Notes: generated by a model from the letters alone, not told the origin. A DNA stretch of 64,000 bases from Lumbricus terrestris (GCA_949752735.1 OX457042.1:22148995-22212994), one strand, 5' to 3'. Positions 45,001 through 55,424 are shown, numbered from the stretch's first letter. A program made the numbers and translations.

Positions 45001-48000
45001 ATCGAAATCAACAATATAATTTATTATATATAATATACATATTCTATATAAATATATATATATATATATATTAAGTTTTATAGGTCATTTCATTCATTGT
45101 ATTGCAAATTCTACACATTTAGTGAACCAGTTTTGTTGCATTTAGTAGCTGCCTACTGTAAACCGTTTCTTCTTTATTGATTGGAAGCTGTCAGCCCTAC
45201 CACAAGTGAGCTGGACTCTTTAAAGTGCACTTACAACTCTGCAACATGTGAAAATTTTAAAATCTTCCATAGTGGTATTGCATCTGTACTGCACTTCATG
45301 CATGAAAATAATATTACAGACTGCTGATTATCCAGAAGATTGCGTTTTATCCAGAAATGCCTTTGACACAACAATGTAGTTGTCAGATTTGCATCATGTT
45401 TCTCTTACACACCTCAAATGTGTGCGCTTTTGTAATTTTCGGTATAATAATTATTATATTCTTGTTGTGTATACCACCACTGTCTGGAAATGTAGGCCTA
45501 CGTTTGAGATAATGGTCAACTAAGAAGTCCTAGTGCTATTAGCATATATATGTAAAACATTTGTGTGCAGATAATTATAATTATAATCATAAAATAATTG
45601 TGTGCATATATCTAAACATGCATATTTTTGTATTAAATTAAGGAAACTTTAACTGTTTTCTATCAATAGTAATATGCAGGCAGATAATTATAATAGTGTC
45701 CTGTGAATGCTGTTGGACACCTTTATTGTGATTTATTTTTATTTGTAATTTTTTAAATTGAATGTTCAGGGTAACGGCCTCTGTTGTCATAGACCCTGGT
45801 CAAATCGGATCCATCCATTATTGTGATGCCTTTTTTATTGTTAAATTTCTGAGTATTAATGCTGTGTTGGACACCTTTATTGTGATATCTTGGAACTCGA
45901 GTCCGTGTCCATTGCCGACTTTTTATACGATAAAACTGAATTGCACACCATTTTATTGTAAAATTTATGAATATTAATGCTGTTGGACACCTTTATTGTG
46001 ATAACTTGGAACTCGGGTCCGAGTCCATGGTCGACTTTTTATACGATAATACTGAATTGCACACCATTTTATTGTAAAATTTCTGAATATTAATCCTGTG
46101 TTGGACACCTTTATTGTGATAACTTATAACTCGGGTCCGAGTCCATGGTCGACTTTTTATACGATAATACTGAATTGCACACCATTTTATTGTGAAATTT
46201 CTGAATATTAATTCGCTGTTGGACACCTTTATTGTGATTTATTTTTATTTGTGTTTATCTTAATTGAATGTCCAGGGTAACGGCCTCTGTTGTCATAGAC
46301 CCTAGTCAAGTCGGATCCATCCATTATTGTGATTACTTTTTTATTGTAAAATTTCTGAGTATTGATACTGTGTTTGACACCTTTTATTGTGATAACTTGG
46401 ATCTCGAGTCTGTGTCCATGGTTGACTTTTTATACGATAGTACTGAATTGCGCACCATTGTATTGTGGAATTTCTGAATATTAATGCTGTGTTGGACACC
46501 TTTTATTGTGACAACTTGGATCTCGAGTCTGTGTCCATGGTCGACTTTTTACACAATAATACTGAATTGCACACCATTTTATTGTAAAATTTCTGATTAT
46601 TATTACTGTGTTGGACACCTCTTATTGTGACAACTTGGATCCCGAGACTGTGTCCATGGTTGACTTTTTTATACGATAATACTGAATTGCACACCATTGT
46701 TTTGTGGAATTTCTGAATATTAATGCTGTGTTGGACACCTCTTATTGTGATAACTTGGAACTCTAGTCAACGGTGTTTTTGAATGCTTGCATATCGGTAT
46801 ATCAAAGACAATAGGGACTTTACATTACCTCACTCTCTGCACCACATAGCTACTCGGGCTGCTATGTGCACACGCACTGTATATAATGCATTGCCTTTCG
46901 CCTCAGATGACTGAAATTCGGGGTATGGTACTGACAGCGCTGGCACGGCATAGACTTGACGCGGACGCGTTTGAGGACCTCCCATTCTCCTTTGCTACCT
47001 TAGTTGGACACCTTTGTTTATGATAATTCGGAACTTAATCTAAGATTGCGGCAGGATTCTCTAAAAATCAAAAACCTCAACAATTGCTGACTTTGTTTAA
47101 ATAACCCACTCAATCTCCAACTATATCTTGCAATGGAATATTTATGTGGAGCGCGTTTGTGCCAGTGCACAATTTCTTGTAAAACCCTTCGCACGATTGC
47201 AATATGACCGCCCTGGGAAGAAAATGTTCTAGTTACGTCTCTGGGAGGGAGGAAGGCTTGGGGCTTCAGCCCCCCCCCCCAAACCTGAAATCCTGGCGCC
47301 GCCACTGTGTACTCCTACAGCGTTTTGCCTCATTTTTGGAGATTACGAATATGCTTATAATAGGATTTCGTTGATAAGTTTGTTTGCACCTTATTCCTGT
47401 TAATTCTATTCGTGCTCCAGGTACATCTTCCTCTTCCAGGCTCCAGTTCTTCCAATTTGGATATTCCGTGTGAACGATTTGCAAAGGCTCAACGAATCAT
47501 TGACCGGGAAAGCATACGGTGCGAAGCCAGGGACATTCACCGCAGAAGATATCGAACTCTACAAATACACGTTTGCCGAATACCGTACGTTTAGCCTAAC
47601 ACGCTATGTCAATGGTTTTACGAAACTCGTTTGAAATTTTAACACGATTAACTTCTATGAAAAAACCGTGTTTTAGAGCAAATCAACTTTGGGATATAAA
47701 TTATTATGTATTTATTTATCGCATTTGTTATAGCGCCCCTTCAGGCCCTCGACTCGGAGGCGCTCCTGACTCAGATGCGCCCCATGCAGATTATAGCGCG
47801 GACACTGCATCCGAGTTTTACGCCAAGACGCACGAGCAATTGCAAGTGAAGGTCCCTACACGGCGACTCGGCTCAAGGTCCCTACACGGCGACTCGAAGT
47901 GGGTTCGAATTTGGAACCATCCGGCTCCAAGGCACCGAACACAACACTACACCACCGCGCCCCAACAAGCTATGTCCTTAATAATGTTTAGGCCTGCCTG

Positions 48001-48344
48001 CACTCATCGATTTTGTGCGCTAATAATGCTCATGATTTTTATAAAGTCGTTTATTTGTTTTTGTTTGCACAGATGACTTGTGTGGACCCATCAATTATTA
48101 CCGAGCGCTCATGAGATACGGTCGACCAGTTTTTCCTAAGTCGAAGCTGCAGGTTCCAACGCTGATGATTTGGGGAACGAATGATTTAGCCCTCGAAAAG
48201 ACGATGGCTGACATGTCTGGCAACTATGTCGAAGACTACACATTGCGCGAGGTAGAGGGCGCTAGTCATTGGGTGCAGCAGGAAGAACCGGAAAAAGTCA
48301 ACGCATTTATTAGGGAGTTCATCAACGATAAGAAGGACCACTAA
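34562..48344 (+). CDS. EPHX4-like epoxide hydrolase, copy 2, six exons
   Basis: Join 34562-34783, 39380-39510, 42272-42384, 43246-43414, 47421-47584, 48073-48344; 356 aa, the same exon lengths and phases as copy 1. Membrane anchor at about 17-40 ([20 protein letters not shown]). Triad Asp in [11 protein letters not shown], Asp in IWGTND, His in GASHW; the oxyanion motif reads [12 protein letters not shown]. Differences from copy 1 cluster in the cap ([33 protein letters not shown]). No stop or frameshift, so it is probably active, with possible substrate divergence. The gene spans about 13.8 kb, more than twice copy 1. Much of the excess is transposon: mariner in intron 1, a TA-flanked element in intron 2, and a 2.9 kb hAT-like element in intron 4. 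An AATAAA lies 70 bases after the stop. Confidence 0.93.
34927..35160 (+). mobile_element. tRNA-derived SINE (family B), plus strand, nearly full length
   Basis: Head resembles a Leu/Ser-type tRNA: A box TGGCCGAGTGG near 34938 and B box GGATTCGAATCC at 34981-34992. The body GATATAGCGCCGGTGAATAAG ... GGGCGCTGAG and the TTACATTACATT tail are shared with the LINE ends at 6231, 8865 and 58990. This suggests mobilisation by that LINE. Confidence 0.82.
35524..35562. repeat. (TA)n at the left edge of the mariner
   Basis: TA run that served as target; continues on the right at 38303. Confidence 0.9.
35878..37452. mobile_element. Inverted-repeat element nested in the mariner
   Basis: Both ends carry two copies of a GGCATGAAAT..TGTCCG unit (left 35878-35913, right about 37417-37452 inverted). 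Further inverted copies lie inside near 35977 and 37340-37400. No transposase seen. Contains a minus-strand LINE fragment at 36455-36690. Confidence 0.8.
36455..36690 (-). mobile_element. LINE 3' remnant, minus strand
   Basis: Shares ATAAATTTATATAG(C/A)GCCCCTT and the GAGTCACGG, CCATTCCAGATA blocks with 57385-57715. The minus strand resembles the reverse-transcriptase tail of CR1/L2-type LINEs. Confidence 0.65.
38303..38366. repeat. (TA)n at the right edge of the mariner
   Basis: About 31 TA units directly after the right inverted repeat. Confidence 0.95.
38860..38914. repeat. (CTGT)n microsatellite
   Basis: About 13 perfect CTGT units. Confidence 0.95.
38978..39012. repeat. (TA)n microsatellite
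   Basis: About 17 TA units. Confidence 0.95.
39380..39510 (+). CDS. EPHX4-like copy 2, exon 2
   Basis: Acceptor TTGTATTAG, donor GTATAA. Encodes [12 protein letters not shown] and [11 protein letters not shown]. Confidence 0.92.
39801..41759. mobile_element. TA-flanked inverted-repeat element of unknown family, about 1.96 kb
   Basis: Ends GGGTGCCAATGAAA ... TTTCATTGGCACCC are perfect complements, with TA on each side (39799-39800, 41760-41761). Several broken coding-like pieces occur inside (for example [17 protein letters not shown] and [19 protein letters not shown]). I cannot place them in a transposase family. Sits in intron 2 of copy 2. Confidence 0.75.
42272..42384 (+). CDS. EPHX4-like copy 2, exon 3
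   Basis: Acceptor GTTTCTAG, donor GTAGGT. Encodes [17 protein letters not shown]; differs from copy 1 at only a few positions. Confidence 0.92.
42520..42860. other. Intronic block with repeated GAGCAGTGGGAACGC
   Basis: GTGAGCAGTG(G/A)GAAC occurs at about 42609, 42631 and 42695 with a further AGCAGTGGGAACGCCG at 42729. Origin unknown. Confidence 0.4.
43246..43414 (+). CDS. EPHX4-like copy 2, exon 4 (nucleophile)
   Basis: Acceptor CGCAACTAG, donor GTTTGT. Encodes [17 protein letters not shown]. Confidence 0.93.
44389..47307. mobile_element. Large hAT-like non-autonomous element, 2919 bp
   Basis: Ends CAGTGGCGGCGCCAGG ... CCTGGCGCCGCCACTG with perfect 8-bp TGTACTCC at 44381-44388 and 47308-47315. 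Inside is a second end-like CAGTGGCGGTGTCAG at about 44874 and a repeat of the following AGCAAAATGCGGAAAATGTC-type sequence. The array at 45735-46780 is also internal. No transposase frame. Located in intron 4 of copy 2. Confidence 0.9.
45735..46780. repeat. About 118-bp minisatellite
   Basis: Roughly eight units marked by TTGGACACCTTTATTGTGAT (45867, 45982, 46101, 46219, and variants onward), each with a GTCCATGGTCGACTTTTTA and a GAATTGCACACCATTTTATT block. Two higher-order units begin with the 53-bp module at 45767 and 46272. Confidence 0.88.
47421..47584 (+). CDS. EPHX4-like copy 2, exon 5 (cap domain)
   Basis: Acceptor GTGCTCCAG, donor GTACGT. Encodes [19 protein letters not shown] to YKYTFAEY. 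Confidence 0.92.
47708..47965 (-). mobile_element. tRNA-derived SINE (family A), minus strand
   Basis: Same family as 7388-7610, with an extra internal duplication of GGTCCCTACACGGCGACTCG near 47851-47895. Confidence 0.78.
48073..48344 (+). CDS. EPHX4-like copy 2, exon 6
   Basis: Acceptor TTTGCACAG. Encodes [44 protein letters not shown] at 48342-48344. Confidence 0.94.
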
Positions 48345-48413
48345 TTAGAATCTGAGATATAGGCCTAATACGATTTCATCGGGTTAAAAATAACTCTAAT
48401 ATCTCTTGTGCTT

Positions 48414-48419
48414 AATAAA
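48414..48419 (+). promoter_or_regulatory. Polyadenylation signal of EPHX4-like copy 2
   Basis: AATAAA 70 bases after the stop codon. Confidence 0.6.
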
Positions 48420-48828
48420 ATCACATTGTCAGCTTAATTATGATGCATGCACTCTGATCAACATGACATTTTATTTAAATAATATGCAAGGGTTAATTAG
48501 CGCAAGACACCTGTGCAGACAAGCGTTGGCACACTACAGAGTCCCATCACAGACATGAGCACAGCAATTCTATGGTCAAATTATAAATCTAGCACACAGA
48601 CTGGCCCAGTGGCCCTATATAGATAGCCAAAACAATGCCACCTTTTTAGAAAACGACGTGCACACGTGTTCGCTTCAGTAAGGAAGAGACCAAAGAACTG
48701 AACTTTTCTCGATCGGATAGAACAGAAGTAAGTCCAAAGTTAGAAAGCCAAAGGAACTGTCATCCTATAAACAGATTACTTTAACGGTAGATATTAATCC
48801 GTGTGGATCCCGGTCAGAGTACACACAA

Positions 48829-48830
<2 letters not shown>

Positions 48831-48884
<54 letters not shown>

Positions 48885-48920
48885 ATAATAATATATATAT
48901 ATTATACGTATAATTATATT
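48831..48920. repeat. (TA)n and TATAATATATAT tract
   Basis: About 22 TA units, then (GT)n and more AT. Confidence 0.9.
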
Positions 48921-49395
48921 ATATATAAGGCCCGATGCATGGCGTTTGCGCTATAAACTTACTGAAAGTAACAATAATTACCGAAAACACATCAATAAAT
49001 CGCGACCTATAGAGCCAGTGCAAACTCATCTTTCAGCTAGGCTATAAATCCATTCTTTCATTAGCATCTAGGCTATCGTTGCTTCGATTATTTTTTGCAT
49101 GCCACGTAGTTGGCAATTTTTAAAAATTTCTTCCTTATTTTTTCAGGATATTTTCAGATTATTTTCTATTCATGCCTCTATTCTACTTTCCACGAGATAG
49201 GCCTACATATGAAACTGTGCAGATCTAGAATTGTGTAAGCTGAATCTCTTTATTGCTCTTTCATAAATTTTCTCTGTTCGACTTGACTTTGCAACTGATT
49301 GCAACCTGCGAGTTTTGACTTCACATATGTGAAATATAATCGAGCCCTCTACATTATACAATAATCATCTGTTCTTTGGTCTAAAATGAGTGCCT

Positions 49396-49417
49396 AACCC
49401 TAACCCTAACCCTAACT
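49396..49417. repeat. Interstitial telomere-like repeat
   Basis: Three to four CCCTAA units, (TTAGGG)n on the minus strand. Very short, so an internal remnant and not a chromosome end. Confidence 0.8.
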
Positions 49418-49433
49418 TTATACATTTAATTAT

Positions 49434-50455
49434 ACTAGCTGGGGTACCCGGCGCTGCCCGGGAAATTTAGGATACGGCCCGCTCCCGGCCACAACCACAC
49501 CACACTCCACCCCATCCCACCCCACCCCACAACACCCCACCACACTCCTACCTCCACCGGTACACCACCCGTGAAATTTGGGTTTTCGGAAAAATTTCCC
49601 CCACCCCAATCCCCCATACCCCACACCACCCCACCCCCATTCCCCACCACCCAACCCTCCCCTCCACACCCCACCCTCATTCCCCCACCCCACCCCACCC
49701 CGCCCACCCCACCCCCACCGGCCACCCCACCCCATCCCTCCACCCACCCTTACTCCCCCCACCCCCACCCACCCCACCGCTCCCCACTCCACACACTCCC
49801 ACTCCGCCCACCAACCTCACCACATCCCCCACCCCACCCGCACTCCCCAACACCCCACCCACCCCACCCCTCCCCACCCCCACCCAACCACCACCCCACT
49901 CACCACCCACCCCACCACACTCCGACCTCGACCGGTATGCCACCCATGAAAGTTCGGTTTTCGGGAAAATTTTCTCCCCCACCACCCCACGCCCCCACCA
50001 CCCCCACCACCCCCACCCATGCCCCACCCGGCCCCTGCGGACCGAGGTGCGGCCAGCGTAAAAATCTGTCTAACTGTGAAACTATGACAAGGGAATTGAA
50101 ATTTACGGCGAAAATTAGGGTTTTCGTAACCCCCACCGTGGCCCCATGGTGGTAGAGATTCGCCAACTACTCCACCGGGGGGCTCTGATGGCCCTCTATC
50201 TAGGTACAAAGTTTCAGAGGAATTGCTCAAAAAGTGGGGGAAAATTGGGGGCTTTGCTCCCCACCCTGGCCTCCATGGTGGTAGAGAATCGCCAACCCCT
50301 CGTTGGGGTGTCTCATGCCGAGACCTACATGTACACAGAAGTGAAGGTTTGGAGTGAAAAACTCAAAAACCGTGAAAATGCATCCCGGTCAAACAGACAC
50401 ACCACCGACAGACAGACAGACAGACAGAATCTTCTCTTTTTTATATAGATGTATA
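49434..50455. repeat. Repetitive element with a CCCCAC-rich core
   Basis: Starts CTAGCTGGGGTACCCGGCGC and ends ATCCCGGTCAAACAGACA, (CAGA)n, TTTTTTATATAGAT; the layout looks like a retroelement with a simple tail, but I cannot name the family. The core 49490-50035 is almost pure C/A (CCCCAC units), so the minus strand has many GGGG runs. GGAAAATTT(C/T)CC and CCATGGTGGTAGAGA are each repeated. Confidence 0.6.
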
Positions 50456-50489
50456 GATATATATAGATATATCTGCGTGTCTGTTTTTC

Positions 50490-50739
<250 letters not shown>

Positions 50740-50835
50740 GTTTCAACCACTGACAACAGTGGTTTGTCGTGGCAGCAAAACTGGGATCAAACTGCAAAGA
50801 TTGCCAGTCAACTGACAGACAAGGCGGTTGCAACA

Positions 50836-51800
50836 CAATCGATTTTTAGCTTTTTTTCAGTCATCGTGAAACGTCGACGAATAATCAAAAGTCTATTAAA
50901 ATTCACTGCTCGTCTGAAATTCTTGATGATTCCATAAATTATCTCCGTTGTTCTCTGCAGCTTTGCATAATCCATACAACATTGAATGCTTCGGGCGGAA
51001 AGGAATCAAGTTTAAAACAATAAATTCATTATCATGCACACATGAAGTTGCATTCGACTCATCGCTGGTGGAAAATATGCAACTTTGTGTCCTTTGTCGT
51101 CTGGAGACGCACCTGCATAATTTAAGCCTATCAGTTTTGTAAGAGCAGTCTGTAACTGGAGACCCGGCGCACGTCGATGAATGAGGCAATTGCACTCACA
51201 AACGATTTCAACGAGTCATGAACGCCGACATTAAGATAAATCAACATCTAAAACTCAATAATGGTTTTCCATGTTGCTCTCCCACCCATTAGGTAGGCCT
51301 ATGTGTAGCCTATGTGCTTCGTCGGCTAATCTGTGTTTTTCCATTGAACTACCGCGAAGCTTGCACAGGAGTAGTCTTTTCTGTTAAAAATGTATAGCCA
51401 TGCAAGACTCACAGATGGCTTGCATCTTCTCTGATTAAATATTGTTCCCATGCTTGAAGCCCACAAAGCAAGTAAGTATCAACTTTGATTCGCGGTTGCA
51501 AGTCACAGTCTACGGTAATAATAATATTCCTTTTAATGCTTCAATCTGATTATCTGACACACCGCAGAATGATTACAAGTACATATTATACGAAATACGG
51601 CCCACTATAGCACGACACGCAGGTCGGTTTTACACTAAGTTTACAGTAGTGGGTTCGGTAACTTAACTAATGGCCTAAGTACTGGATCACTTCTGGTCGG
51701 CCAAGCCAGAAGTGGGAGGGGCTATCTTTATTTTTAGCAGATCCCGAGTCAAGCAACACAACAGCAAAGCGCCAATGGCAGCTAACATAAATTTTAATAA
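50836..51800. other. Spacer, no gene supported
   Basis: An open stretch after TTCTCTGCAG at about 50960 (reading LHNPYNIECFGRKG on the + strand) could be a short exon, but nothing confirms it. Nothing else recognised. Confidence 0.35.
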
Positions 51801-51805
51801 ATTAA

Positions 51806-51895
51806 TGCCCTGAGCGAGGCTTGAACCCGGGTCGCGCGGATGACTCTCAGTTTAACGACCAGCGCTCTCTCCACTGAGCTACGGGACCCCGGTAG
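51806..51895 (-). other. tRNA-like sequence (degenerate tRNA or SINE head)
   Basis: On the minus strand: A box TAGCTCAGTGG and B-box-like GGGTTCAAGCC at normal spacing, with a flanking CCCTACCGGGGTCCCG. The anticodon stem is mismatched, so it is probably a tRNA-derived repeat or pseudogene. Confidence 0.6.
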
Positions 51896-51944
51896 GGCGT
51901 GTTTCATTTATTTTACTTAGTAAACCTTTAGTCTAACGTGATGA

Positions 51945-52447
51945 ACCGATATCTTTAGAATAGATATCTTTAGAATAGATAATATCTTACGGTAAACGAT
52001 ATCCTTAGAATAGATATCTTTAGAATAGATATCTTCAGAATAGATAATATCTTACGGTAAACGATATCCTTAGAATAGATATCTCTAGAATAGATATCTT
52101 CAGAATAGATAATATCTTACGGTAAACGATATCCTTAAAATAGATATCTCTAGAATAGATATCTTCAGAATAGATAATATCTTACGGTAAACGATATCCT
52201 TAGAATAGATATCTCTAGAATAGATATCTTCAGAATAGATAATATCTTACGGTAAACGATATCCTTAGAATAGATATCTCTAGAATAGATATCTTCAGAA
52301 TAGATAATATCTTACGGTAAACGATATCCTTAGAATAGATATCTCTAGAATAGATATCTTCAGAATAGATAATATCTTACGGTAAACGATATCCTTAAAA
52401 TAGATATCTCTAGAATAGATATCTTCAGAATAGATAATATCTTACGT
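51945..52447. repeat. 65-bp minisatellite, about eight units
   Basis: CTTACGGTAAACGATATCC recurs at 51986, 52051, 52116, 52181, 52246, 52311, 52376 (and a variant at 52441). Each unit contains three ATAGATATCT-type sub-repeats with GATATC palindromes. Confidence 0.95.
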
Positions 52448-52879
52448 TAAACGTGTATTTAAAAAATCATTCGCCATTGAACAGATTTCAATACAAGTCG
52501 GATTGACGTAAATGATTCTCGCTGAATAGCAGTGAGATTGACGAAAATAATTTTTACTGAAATAGAAGCTAGTTAATCAAAAAGTTTAAGCGGATTTAGA
52601 AATTAATCTTAGTAGGCCTACATTAGTTTAGCTGCATAGACTGGACGAAAAAATTAGTAAGAAGGCCTATTATATATTTTCTATAGTAGCCTAACTAAGC
52701 AACGCGAGTAGGCAATATAAGACATTTAATTTGATGCATTCTAATATATTCCCTACGGGTTTACTACTCACTGTTTATTATCTTATTGTGCTTCTAAATG
52801 GTAATTAGGCCCCTACTTAGCGGGACTTGTCCCTTTTGATGTGCCTATTGCTCCCACGTTGTTATTCTGCCTATTCTTT

Positions 52880-53010
52880 ATGTGAATTTGCTTAATTCTG
52901 ATTATGTTTATATAGGCTATATACTTAGTTACATATAGGCCTACATGTAGGCCTATGTATAATTGTAATGGATCAATAAAAAATTCGAATAATGTCTAAT
53001 ATTGGTGGAT
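52880..53010. repeat. Dispersed repeat copy with an empty hAT site
   Basis: Matches the sequence around 62694-62714 joined to 63913-64000: AATTCTGATTATGTTTATA, AATTGTAATGG(G)ATCAATAAAAA and GTCTAATATTGG. ATTATGTT at 52901-52908 is the un-duplicated target of the element at 62715. Confidence 0.85.
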
Positions 53011-53598
53011 CATCAAAAACAACAAAAAACTAGTTAGGCCTACATCAAGTGGTGCCAGCCTGATGCCCTTATGATCGAACAGTTTTCGACGATTCTTCTA
53101 GAAATAGTTCATCGACAAATCGTTCACGGACAAAAGGTTCACGACAAGATGTTTAGTAAAGACATTGTAAAATACGGGAAAAGCACTAAAATTAGTCGTT
53201 GGTTATTCCTCCGATGAAATTTTGTTGTCTTAAAAACAAGGTCTTACTAACATGTTCATGTTCGTTATCTTAATAGGTACCGGAAGTTCTTTTATCAAGT
53301 CCACGACGAGAGATGAACAGCTCTATATGAGAACTTCTTAGTGCGTACAGTTGAATAGGCCTACAATCTTTGATCTGCAAGAAAGACAACATTAGAGCGG
53401 ACTTTTTGACCAGACATTTTAACCACCGTCTTTTTGTTCGTCAATGGAGTTTACTAGTGCACATAAACTAATTTTGGCGACCGAAACATTAATTATTACT
53501 TGAGAAATCGTATGCTCAAGTTGAAAATTTCGCAGCTTCTTTGAGCAAATATTACCTGAGAGCAGCCGTGCGAATTCTATCTGTGTGGGAAAAGATTG

Positions 53599-55011
53599 AT
53601 GAATTACGTTGGTAGACTATATATGCATATGGAAAGCCATACTAGAGAGAAGTCATACAAATGTCAGTTTTGTCAGAAATTATTTACCAATGGTGGTGAC
53701 CTGAAAGCACACATTAGAACCCATACTGGCGAGAAGCCATACAAATGTCACTTTTGTCAAAAGTCGGTTACAACTGGTGGTAGTCTGAAAGCACACATGA
53801 GAACTCATACCGGTGAGAAGCCATACAAATGTCAGTTTTGTCAGAAATCATTTACAACTAGTGGTGGTCTGAAAACACACATGAGAACTCATACCGGTGA
53901 GAAACCACACAAATGTCAGTTTTGTCACAAATCATTTTCAAAAGGTGATAATCTGAAGGCACACATTAGAGCCCATACTGGCGAGAAACCATACAAATGT
54001 CAGTTTTGTGAGAAATCCTTTACAAATGGTGGTCGTCGGAAAGAACACATGAGAACCCATACCGATGAGAAATCATACGTATGCACATTTTGTCAGAAAT
54101 GTTTTACTCGTGGTGGTGACCTGAAAACACACATGAGAACTCATACAGGTGAGAAACCATACAATTGTCAGTTTTGTCAGAAATGTTTTACTCGTGGTGG
54201 TGACCTGAAAACACACATGAGAATCCATACTGGGGAGAAACCATACAAATGTCAGTTTTGTCAAAAATCATTTTCAAAAGGTGATCATCTGAAAACACAC
54301 GTGAGAACCCATACCGGTGAGAAACAATACAAATGTCTATTATGTCAGAAATCTTGTACTCAGTGTGGTGATCTGAAAATGCACATGAGAAGTCATAATG
54401 GAGAGAAACCATACATATGCCAGTTTTGTCAGAAATCATTTACCAATGTCGGTAATCTGAAAAGACACGTGAGAACCCATACTCGGGAGAAACCACGCAT
54501 ATGTCAGTTTTGTCAGAAATCATTTACCGATGCCAGTAATCTGAAAAGACACGTGAGAACCCATACTGGGGAGAAACCATACAAATGTCAGTTATGTCAT
54601 AAATCCTTCGCTCAAGGTGGTAATCTAAAACACACGAGGACCCATACTGGGGAGAAACCATACAGATGCCAGTTTTGTCATAAATCATTTACCGATGCCA
54701 GTAATCTGAAAAGACACGTGAGAACCCATACTGGGGAGAAACCATACAAATGTCAGTTATGTCAGAAATCATTCGCTCAAGGTGGTAATCTTAAAGAACA
54801 CACGAGAACCCATACTGAGGAGAAACCATACAAGCGTCAGTTTGGTCAGGAATCATTTGCTGTGAGCAGTGATCTAAGGCGTCATAATTTTACGAAAGCA
54901 CATTCTCGTGAAATGCAATACATATGTGAGATATGTGACAAAGGATTCCGATCACATAGAAATCTAAAGCAACACAGAAGATCCCATGCGAATGAGGAGC
55001 AACTCACATGA
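53599..55011 (+). CDS. C2H2 zinc-finger protein, 16 finger units
   Basis: 470 aa from ATG 53599. Finger units are joined by TGEKPY linkers (mostly CQFCQKSF... H..H), as in DNA-binding transcription regulators of the nucleus. Fingers 11-12 and 13-14 are a duplicated pair (TDASNLKRH / AQGGNLK). Finger 12 lacks one residue before its first His, and finger 15 has lost both zinc cysteines (KRQFGQ). The frame is open upstream to about 53560, including a CEFYLCGKR segment. The real start may therefore lie in an upstream exon spliced near GAGCAG (53565), and the ATG is provisional. No KRAB, BTB or ZAD domain is visible. Targets cannot be inferred. Confidence 0.88.
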   Translation: MNYVGRLYMHMESHTREKSYKCQFCQKLFTNGGDLKAHIRTHTGEKPYKCHFCQKSVTTGGSLKAHMRTHTGEKPYKCQFCQKSFTTSGGLKTHMRTHTGEKPHKCQFCHKSFSKGDNLKAHIRAHTGEKPYKCQFCEKSFTNGGRRKEHMRTHTDEKSYVCTFCQKCFTRGGDLKTHMRTHTGEKPYNCQFCQKCFTRGGDLKTHMRIHTGEKPYKCQFCQKSFSKGDHLKTHVRTHTGEKQYKCLLCQKSCTQCGDLKMHMRSHNGEKPYICQFCQKSFTNVGNLKRHVRTHTREKPRICQFCQKSFTDASNLKRHVRTHTGEKPYKCQLCHKSFAQGGNLKHTRTHTGEKPYRCQFCHKSFTDASNLKRHVRTHTGEKPYKCQLCQKSFAQGGNLKEHTRTHTEEKPYKRQFGQESFAVSSDLRRHNFTKAHSREMQYICEICDKGFRSHRNLKQHRRSHANEEQLT

Positions 55012-55398
55012 AGCAAACTTTATCATGGGGAGAGCTCTTTAGCTAAACAGCTAAAACTTCATGCTGGAATACAGTCAACCGATGATAAATTGGAAAAGGT
55101 ATTCTATGCTAATCCAACCATTCCACTCATAAGATTAAACATCGACGACGCCATTGCTAAACCATTTTAGTGTCTACAAAGAACAGTGCCTCGTGAGTGC
55201 AATGAAATGACGAGAACTCTTCCAGATAGTAGTATTGTTGAATGTGCTTTTATTGACAACATAAACTCGCCAGACGATGCTAAACCACTTGTGGAAAAGT
55301 CTTTTGGATGTTGTATATGCGATGAGATGTTTGGAATTCAGAAGGAGTTTCTAGAGCATTGTTCCGGCCATCGTTCTGATGTTCTGATGACATTCTAA
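55012..55398 (+). CDS. In-frame continuation of the zinc-finger frame beyond its stop codons
   Basis: The same frame runs past TGA (55009-55011), reads a half-finger-like LAKQLKLHAG, meets TAG (55168-55170), then encodes a perfect finger CCICDEMFGIQKEFLEHCSG plus His before TAA/TGA at 55398. Either an ancestral C-terminus cut off by nonsense mutations or part of a 3' UTR that is still protein-like. The C-terminal part has its own ATG at 55207. Confidence 0.5.
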
Positions 55399-55424
55399 AA
55401 TTAATTTGTTTATCTGTAATGCCC

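Noticed and set aside
49396..49417. Chromosome end
   Set aside because: Only three to four telomeric units, with normal sequence and genes on both sides.
49430..50230. Pro-His-rich and Gly-Trp-rich open frames
   Set aside because: They translate a CCCCAC-rich repeat on opposite strands.
50896..51195. Possible exon on either strand (a + frame with CVLCRLETH, a - frame with several Cys)
   Set aside because: Only one plausible splice site on the + strand, no match to the neighbouring zinc-finger gene that I can confirm, and no conserved motif.
51806..51895. Functional tRNA gene
   Set aside because: A and B boxes are good but the anticodon stem is mismatched and the acceptor ends do not pair cleanly; more likely a SINE head or pseudogene.
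53595..53598. TTG as start of the zinc-finger protein
   Set aside because: The next codon is ATG at 53599; TTG is an unlikely start in an animal gene, and an upstream exon may provide the real start.
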